DNA of 10,540 bases, from the NCBI GenBank assembly GCA_029856295.1, contig JAHQWS010000020.1, positions 1-10,540 on the forward strand, read 5' to 3'. Positions 7,289 through 10,540 of this stretch are shown piece after piece (position 1 is the stretch's first letter; each line of letters begins with the position of its first letter). A program made the position numbers and the translations under genes. The stretch is from Promethearchaeia archaeon. Lineage in GTDB: Archaea > Asgardarchaeota > Lokiarchaeia > Sigyniarchaeales > SOKP01. The notes under the pieces were generated by a model that had not been told where the DNA came from, searched no databases, and saw only the letters and a program-made list of their open reading frames with translations.

Positions 7289-7317
7289 GTAATCATTAAT
7301 TAAATTAATGAAATTAC
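7289..7317. repeat. inverted repeat in the ThiW/FAH divergent intergenic region
   Basis: GTAATCATTAATT (7289-7301) and AATTAATGAAATTAC (7303-7317) are inverted copies apart from two extra bases in the right arm. The site lies about 95 nt from the ThiW-like start and 80 nt from the FAH start. It could be an operator for either gene, although AT-rich DNA produces such palindromes easily. Confidence 0.35.
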
Positions 7318-7394
7318 GTTTACCTTATTAATTTAGTACGATTAAAATGAAGATTTAATGTAAATTATATTTTCCATTGATGGTGAAAGAATAA

Positions 7395-8072
7395 ATGATA
7401 AAAATAGGAGATAAAACAATAAATCCAACAAAAATTATTTGTGTTGGCACAAATTATATGGACCATATTGAAGAGACTAAATTACCAGTTCCAAAAGAGC
7501 CCGTACTTTTTCCTAAAACATTAAACTGCTTAATCGGTAATGGAGACCCAATAATATATCCAAAACTATTGTTTAACAATCGTAGGCTTAAAAGGGTTGA
7601 TTATGAAGTTGAGCTCGCGTTTATAATAAAAGATAGGTGTAAGGATGTTCCTAAAAACCAAATTTATGAGCATATAATGGGATATTCTGTTTTTAATGAT
7701 GTTACGGCTCGTAAAATGCAAACAAAGGATATTGTTTCTCAATTACCTTGGTTTCGTTCAAAATCACTTGATACCTTTGGTCCAATTGGTCCAAGAATCG
7801 CGTCTGTTGATGAGATTCAAGATCCACATAATTTAAAAATCGAATTAAAAGTAAATGGAGAAATAAAGCAATCATCTAATACTAAGTATTTATTATTTAA
7901 AATTCCAGACCTAATGGAATATATTACTAGCTTATTTACTATGGAACCAGGAGATATCATCGCAACAGGTACTCCATCTGGTATTAGTTCTGTTTTACCT
8001 GGTGATCTAATTGAAGCCACTATTGAAAAAATAGGAACACTTACAAATAAAGTTGTTTTGGAAGGAGAATAA
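7395..8072 (+). CDS. fumarylacetoacetate hydrolase (FAH) family protein, copy 1
   Basis: A 225-residue single-domain member of the FAH family, which cleaves or decarboxylates acylpyruvates, fumarylpyruvate or oxaloacetate with a Mg2+ ion, or isomerises homoprotocatechuate-pathway intermediates. Seen: IICVGTNYMDHIEE (14-27) with the His24/Glu27 pair, the metal ligands Glu71 and Glu73 in VDYEVELAFII, Asp102 in FNDVTAR, a W-RSKS-DTFGPIGP segment (119-133), NGEIKQSSNTK (154-164) and EPGDIIATGTPSG (184-196). All residues expected for an active site are present. The usual GVG after TGTPS is GIS here. GGTGA at 7382-7386 precedes ATG 7395. It is followed after 9 nt by a paralogue and is surely co-transcribed with it. 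No neighbouring aromatic-degradation genes tell which substrate is used; FAHD1-like oxaloacetate decarboxylase or acylpyruvase activity is as likely as an isomerase role. Confidence 0.88.
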   Translation: MIKIGDKTINPTKIICVGTNYMDHIEETKLPVPKEPVLFPKTLNCLIGNGDPIIYPKLLFNNRRLKRVDYEVELAFIIKDRCKDVPKNQIYEHIMGYSVFNDVTARKMQTKDIVSQLPWFRSKSLDTFGPIGPRIASVDEIQDPHNLKIELKVNGEIKQSSNTKYLLFKIPDLMEYITSLFTMEPGDIIATGTPSGISSVLPGDLIEATIEKIGTLTNKVVLEGE

Positions 8073-8081
8073 GGGAATGGT

Positions 8082-8747
8082 ATGAAAATAGGGAACATAG
8101 AAATATTTCCTACAAAGATAATTTGCTTAGGGCGTAATTACGTGGAACACGCTAAAGAGATGAATTCTCAAATACCTAAAGAACCAATTTTTTTTTGTAA
8201 AACAACTAACTGTTTAATTAAAACCGGAGAGCCTATTATTTATCCTAGAATTTTATATGAAAATAATGAGATAAATCGCGTGGATCATGAAGTTGAGCTT
8301 GCTTTTATAATAAAAAACAAATGTAAAAATATCAAAGCTGAGGTCTATGAGGATTACATCCTTGGATATACTATTTTTCTCGATATCACTGCTAGAGAGT
8401 TGCAAAAACAAGATAGAGGAATTAATCTACCATGGTACCGGTCAAAAAATTTTGATACATTTGGTCCAATCGGTCCACAAATAGTTGAAGCTTGTGAGGA
8501 TCCTCATGATCTTAAAATTGAATTAAAACTAAACGGAGAAGTCAAACAGTCATCTAATACAAAATTTATGATATTTAAAATTCCAGAAATTATTGAATAT
8601 CTTTCAAAATATATTACATTAGAACCGGGAGATATAATTGCTACAGGCACTCCAAGTGGGGTAGGTCCCATCCACCCTAGAGATCTTCTCAAGGCCTCAA
8701 TAGAAAATATAGGTACTCTTACAAATAGAGTTATTTTAGAAGATTAG
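8082..8747 (+). CDS. fumarylacetoacetate hydrolase (FAH) family protein, copy 2
   Basis: A 221-residue paralogue of the preceding gene, sharing the same order of motifs: IICLGRNYVEHAKE (13-26) with His23/Glu26, metal ligands Glu70 and Glu72 in VDHEVELAFII, Asp101 in FLDITAR, YRSKNFDTFGPIGP, NGEVKQSSNTK and EPGDIIATGTPSGVG. It keeps the classical GRNY and TPSGVG motifs where copy 1 has GTNY and TPSGIS, but has HPRD where copy 1 has the family's usual PGD. The ATG at 8082 has AAGGG at 8071-8075 as ribosome binding site, overlapping the stop of copy 1. The pair arose by tandem duplication and has diverged well. FAH enzymes act as dimers, so the two products could form a heterodimer or serve two related substrates. 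Reaction as for copy 1; substrate unknown. A T-run about 30 nt after the stop may end the transcript. Confidence 0.88.
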   Translation: MKIGNIEIFPTKIICLGRNYVEHAKEMNSQIPKEPIFFCKTTNCLIKTGEPIIYPRILYENNEINRVDHEVELAFIIKNKCKNIKAEVYEDYILGYTIFLDITARELQKQDRGINLPWYRSKNFDTFGPIGPQIVEACEDPHDLKIELKLNGEVKQSSNTKFMIFKIPEIIEYLSKYITLEPGDIIATGTPSGVGPIHPRDLLKASIENIGTLTNRVILED

Positions 8748-8774
8748 GAATATTGAAAAATAGCTGTGCAAATA

Positions 8775-8780
8775 TTTTTT
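8775..8780 (+). terminator. T6 run after the FAH pair
   Basis: Six T about 28 nt after the stop of the second FAH gene, with no hairpin. Plausible archaeal T-run terminator, but weak evidence in AT-rich DNA. Confidence 0.25.
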
Positions 8781-8842
8781 AATCTTATATTAAATCTTTA
8801 GAAATGATTCTGCTAAACCTTTATTATTAATTGAATTCTATG

Positions 8843-8852
8843 TTTAAATATA
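8843..8852 (+). promoter_or_regulatory. TATA box of the Fe-S protein gene (leaderless)
   Basis: TTTAAATATA lies 22-31 nt before ATG 8874, the exact archaeal TATA-to-start spacing, and no ribosome binding site is present. Both facts suggest a leaderless transcript separate from the FAH pair. Confidence 0.55.
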
Positions 8853-8873
8853 AGTATATTTAGGTTATAATTC

Positions 8874-9938
8874 ATGTCAGATAATCCCTATATAAAATTA
8901 AGAGAGTTTTTAGATCAATTCCCTATAGGATTTCCTAAAACATCGACGGGAATTGAAATTGAGATTTTAAAACGACTCTTTACAGAGGAAGAAGCCAAAA
9001 TTGCCATCTTGTTAACTCCTATTCCAGATAAAGCTTCCAGAATTGCAAGACGAGCTAAAATGGACAAAAAAGAAATGGAGAGAAAATTAGAGTCAATGTC
9101 AAAAAGGGGACTCATATTTAGAATCCGAAGGGATGGTAAAACTTTATATAATACAGCACCTTTCATGATTGGGTTATATGAATATTCAGTGAAAAAAATT
9201 GATAAGGAACTTGCAAAATTGTTCAAAGAATATTACGATATAGCGTTTATGGATGAGTTGGCGGCTAGTAATGTACCTGGATTTAAAGTACTTCCTGTGG
9301 AGGAATTAATTGAAACTAACACCGTACTTTATCCATATCATAAACTTAAGGAAAGCATAAAAAATGCGAGAAAAATCTCTGTAACTGAATGTGTTTGCCG
9401 AAAAGAATCTAGATTACTCGGTGAAGGGTGCAATTATCCAATAGAAACCTGTTTATCATTCGGTATCGCGGCTGAATATTATATTGAAAATGGCATAGGG
9501 CGTGAGATTTCAGCTGAAGAAGCCATAAAGATTATAGAAGAAGCCGACAAAGCGGGATTGGTTCATGCTGGAGCTAACTCCAAACATTTATCAAATATAT
9601 GCAACTGTTGCCCATGTTGTTGTGCATCTATGAAAGGAATAACAAAAAAGGGTCTTGATAAGCATAGATTTCTTAATGCCATGTTCGAATCCATAATAGA
9701 CCAAGAATTATGTAGCGGATGTGGTAATTGTGTAGATCGATGTCCTGTCAATGCTATAATATTGGAAGATTTAGCAATAGTTAATAGAGATTTGTGCCTT
9801 GGGTGCGGTTTATGTGCCAGTGTCTGTCCAGAAGAAGCAATAACTCTGCATTTAAGAAAAGACGGTGAAGAACCCTTTAACAGGATACTTGAATTAGGAA
9901 AAGCAGTATATGAAGGAAAAAGGAAAAGCTCTAGTTAA
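8874..9938 (+). CDS. winged-helix, cysteine-rich 2x[4Fe-4S] ferredoxin-domain protein
   Basis: The 354-residue product has three parts. Residues about 38-95 look like a winged helix (EEEAKIAILLTPIPDKASRIARRAKMDKKEMERKLESMSKRGLIFR then a basic wing DGKTLYN). The middle, 168-250, carries ten cysteines: CVC (173, 175), Cys186, Cys193, and a dense NICNCCPCCC run (243, 245, 246, 248, 249, 250). The C-terminus has two classical ferredoxin motifs, CSGCGNCVDRCP (280, 283, 286, 290) and CLGCGLCASVCP (308, 311, 314, 318), each enough for one [4Fe-4S] cluster. No membrane segment or signal peptide, so it should be cytoplasmic. Proteins of this layout are, from memory, widespread in strict anaerobes and annotated only as 4Fe-4S binding proteins. 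The winged helix may be a redox-sensing DNA-binding part or merely a structural one. A leaderless-type promoter precedes it; a small HTH gene follows 61 nt later. Redox partner and target are unknown. Confidence 0.85.
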   Translation: MSDNPYIKLREFLDQFPIGFPKTSTGIEIEILKRLFTEEEAKIAILLTPIPDKASRIARRAKMDKKEMERKLESMSKRGLIFRIRRDGKTLYNTAPFMIGLYEYSVKKIDKELAKLFKEYYDIAFMDELAASNVPGFKVLPVEELIETNTVLYPYHKLKESIKNARKISVTECVCRKESRLLGEGCNYPIETCLSFGIAAEYYIENGIGREISAEEAIKIIEEADKAGLVHAGANSKHLSNICNCCPCCCASMKGITKKGLDKHRFLNAMFESIIDQELCSGCGNCVDRCPVNAIILEDLAIVNRDLCLGCGLCASVCPEEAITLHLRKDGEEPFNRILELGKAVYEGKRKSSS

Positions 9939-9939
9939 A

Positions 9940-9945
9940 TTTTTT
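9940..9945 (+). terminator. T6 run directly after the Fe-S gene
   Basis: Six T begin 2 nt after the stop codon, in a gap that also holds the presumed promoter of the next gene. Candidate T-run terminator without hairpin. Confidence 0.25.
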
Positions 9946-9964
9946 CACTTATAAAACTCAAACT

Positions 9965-9977
9965 AAATATTAAATTA
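9965..9977 (+). promoter_or_regulatory. AT-rich TATA-like element before the small HTH gene
   Basis: AAATATTAAATTA is centred about 28 nt before ATG 10000 and no ribosome binding site is present, as for a leaderless transcript. It would allow expression apart from the Fe-S gene. Confidence 0.3.
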
Positions 9978-9999
9978 GAGAAAAAATATCTACAATTTA

Positions 10000-10185
10000 A
10001 TGACAGAAGAAGTTACTGAAGAAATTAAAAAAGAAATTTTACAATTAATTTCTACGCCTGGAGTAGAGATTCAAGATATTGCAGAAAAACTGAATCTTAA
10101 CTATGAAAAAGTAATGAAAGTTCTCTCTGATGAATATTTGAAACATAATCTCGATTACGGGCGACGAATGTGCTGTAGATTTTAG
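10000..10185 (+). CDS. small helix-turn-helix protein (61 aa)
   Basis: A short acidic N-terminus (MTEEVTEEIKKEILQLIS) is followed by a likely helix-turn-helix: VEIQDIAEKLNLNYEKVMKV, residues about 22-41, with the typical pattern of a first helix ending in Leu-Asn and a recognition helix. The tail is HNLDYGRRMCCRF, with adjacent Cys58-Cys59 and basic residues. It resembles the N-terminal half of a winged-helix transcription factor without its wing, and might act as a DNA-binding protein or as a protein-interaction module. The frame is plausible because codon use fits its neighbours, it sits in a gap just large enough for it, and its predicted fold is coherent. It runs in the same direction as the cysteine-rich Fe-S gene 61 nt upstream, and the cysteine pair hints at redox or metal responsiveness; this is inference. 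Being short, it could be missed or discarded by automatic annotation. Confidence 0.6.
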   Translation: MTEEVTEEIKKEILQLISTPGVEIQDIAEKLNLNYEKVMKVLSDEYLKHNLDYGRRMCCRF

Positions 10186-10196
10186 ATAATTAAAAT

Positions 10197-10204
10197 AAAA
10201 AAAA
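10197..10204 (-). terminator. T8 run after the right-edge membrane gene
   Basis: Eight T on the minus strand start 14 nt beyond the stop codon at 10218, in the 32-nt gap between convergent genes. Short T-stretches on the plus strand at 10215-10225 may serve the small HTH gene likewise. Confidence 0.35.
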
Positions 10205-10217
10205 TAATATTCCATTT

Positions 10218-10540
10218 TTATTCTTTTACTAACCAGTTCGCAACTCGATCTGGCATGGTCCAGCCAATGTAACTTATAATCGAAGATATAGCCAACAATA
10301 TTCTGGTTAAAAACAGAGTTATCGGGTTTAATTGAAATACTGAATCTAGTATTCCTCCAATAAGAAATATTATAAATCCGAAAAAGATAAATCTTCCCTT
10401 CCATTTTACTCTTTTATCTTCGGAAGATATAGATCTTCTAAAAAATATATATTGAGTAATGAGGGATATCATAAGTGAGAATAAGACATACCCCGACACA
10501 ATTGTTCTCGTTTCACTATCAAATCTGGTGACTCTTACAG
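10218..10540 (-). CDS. C-terminal part of a membrane protein, truncated by window edge
   Basis: The minus-strand frame is open from the right edge (…VRVTRFDSETRTIV) through a GTG at 10499 to the stop at 10218, so the GTG is probably an internal valine and the gene begins outside the window. At least 107 residues are visible. They contain three hydrophobic helices: SGYVLFSLMISLITQYIFF, RFIFFGFIIFLIGGILDSV and FLTRILLAISSIISYIGWTM. Between the first two lies a polar, basic loop (RRSISSEDKRVKWKG), and the end MPDRVANWLVKE is short and charged. The pattern suits the end of a five- to seven-helix membrane protein of the kind common in Asgard genomes, but I recognise no named family. By the positive-inside rule the RRSISSEDKRVKWKG loop should be cytoplasmic. 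Function unknown; a T8 run follows the stop. Confidence 0.65.
   Translation of the reverse strand, partial: VRVTRFDSETRTIVSGYVLFSLMISLITQYIFFRRSISSEDKRVKWKGRFIFFGFIIFLIGGILDSVFQLNPITLFLTRILLAISSIISYIGWTMPDRVANWLVKE

Noticed and set aside
7197..7394. TPP riboswitch upstream of the ThiW-like gene
   Set aside because: The conserved CTGAGA, ACCTGA and GGATAATGCC elements are absent on the relevant strand.
7817..8098. Minus-strand open frame of 93 codons across the end of the first FAH gene
   Set aside because: It is antisense to a clear FAH coding region and its translation shows no family or fold; a shadow.
8915..9226. Minus-strand open frame of 103 codons within the Fe-S protein gene
   Set aside because: Antisense to the well-supported winged-helix part, with no independent signal.
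10045..10404. Minus-strand open frame of 119 codons
   Set aside because: It overlaps the small HTH gene antisense and the right-edge membrane gene in another frame; the membrane frame continues to the window edge and reads as a coherent protein.
10218..10499. Complete 93-residue membrane protein starting at GTG 10499
   Set aside because: The frame remains open upstream to the window edge and no ribosome binding site precedes the GTG, so a truncated longer gene is more likely.
1..10540. CRISPR array, tRNA, rRNA, insertion sequence or phage genes
   Set aside because: No regularly spaced direct repeats, cloverleaf-like sequence, transposase motif or phage-type protein was seen.

Overview
The window looks like a piece of an archaeal chromosome, most likely an Asgard archaeon of the Lokiarchaeia type. 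Directly visible: strongly AT-rich intergenic DNA, TATA-box-like sequences about 25 nt upstream of several start codons (leaderless genes), archaeal-type Shine-Dalgarno sites (GGAGGT, GAGGTGA), frequent TTG/GTG starts, and T-runs rather than hairpins after genes. The lineage is an inference: several unnamed proteins resemble, from memory only, families seen repeatedly in Lokiarchaeia genomes. No tRNA, rRNA, CRISPR array, transposase or phage gene is visible.

Left part (1-5496) is all on the minus strand. Read in gene order from the right it holds: a CE15-type glucuronoyl esterase-like hydrolase (4273-5496); a membrane-anchored protein of unknown function (3369-4112); a decayed tail of a second CE15-like gene (3187-3387); a CocE/NonD-type serine hydrolase with a C-terminal jelly-roll domain (1312-3129); a small conserved protein of unknown function (802-1131); and a multi-spanning membrane protein that runs off the left edge and is cut by an in-frame TAA (1-644). 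Two serine esterases without signal peptides, plus the relic of a third, suggest intracellular de-esterification of imported compounds; the substrates are unknown.

Middle part (5497-7394): a VOC/glyoxalase-fold protein on the plus strand diverges from the CE15 gene and converges, 3 nt apart, with a P-loop protein (6022-6612) on the minus strand. Upstream of the P-loop gene, 32 nt away, is a ThiW-like S component of a thiazole/thiamine-precursor ECF transporter (6645-7196). A 198-nt divergent intergenic region with an inverted repeat separates it from the next block.

Right part (7395-10185) is on the plus strand: two tandem fumarylacetoacetate-hydrolase-family paralogues 9 nt apart, then a cysteine-rich winged-helix plus 2x[4Fe-4S] protein (18 cysteines) with a leaderless promoter, then a 61-residue helix-turn-helix protein. 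A partial membrane protein on the minus strand enters from the right edge.

The most notable points are the Fe-S protein with ten cysteines outside its ferredoxin motifs and a small HTH gene behind it; the in-frame stop in the first membrane gene; the CE15 tail relic; the complementary degeneracy of the two FAH copies; and the altered Walker A of the P-loop protein. I see no clear multi-gene defence or other novel system; the Fe-S/HTH pair is the nearest to an unexplained module.
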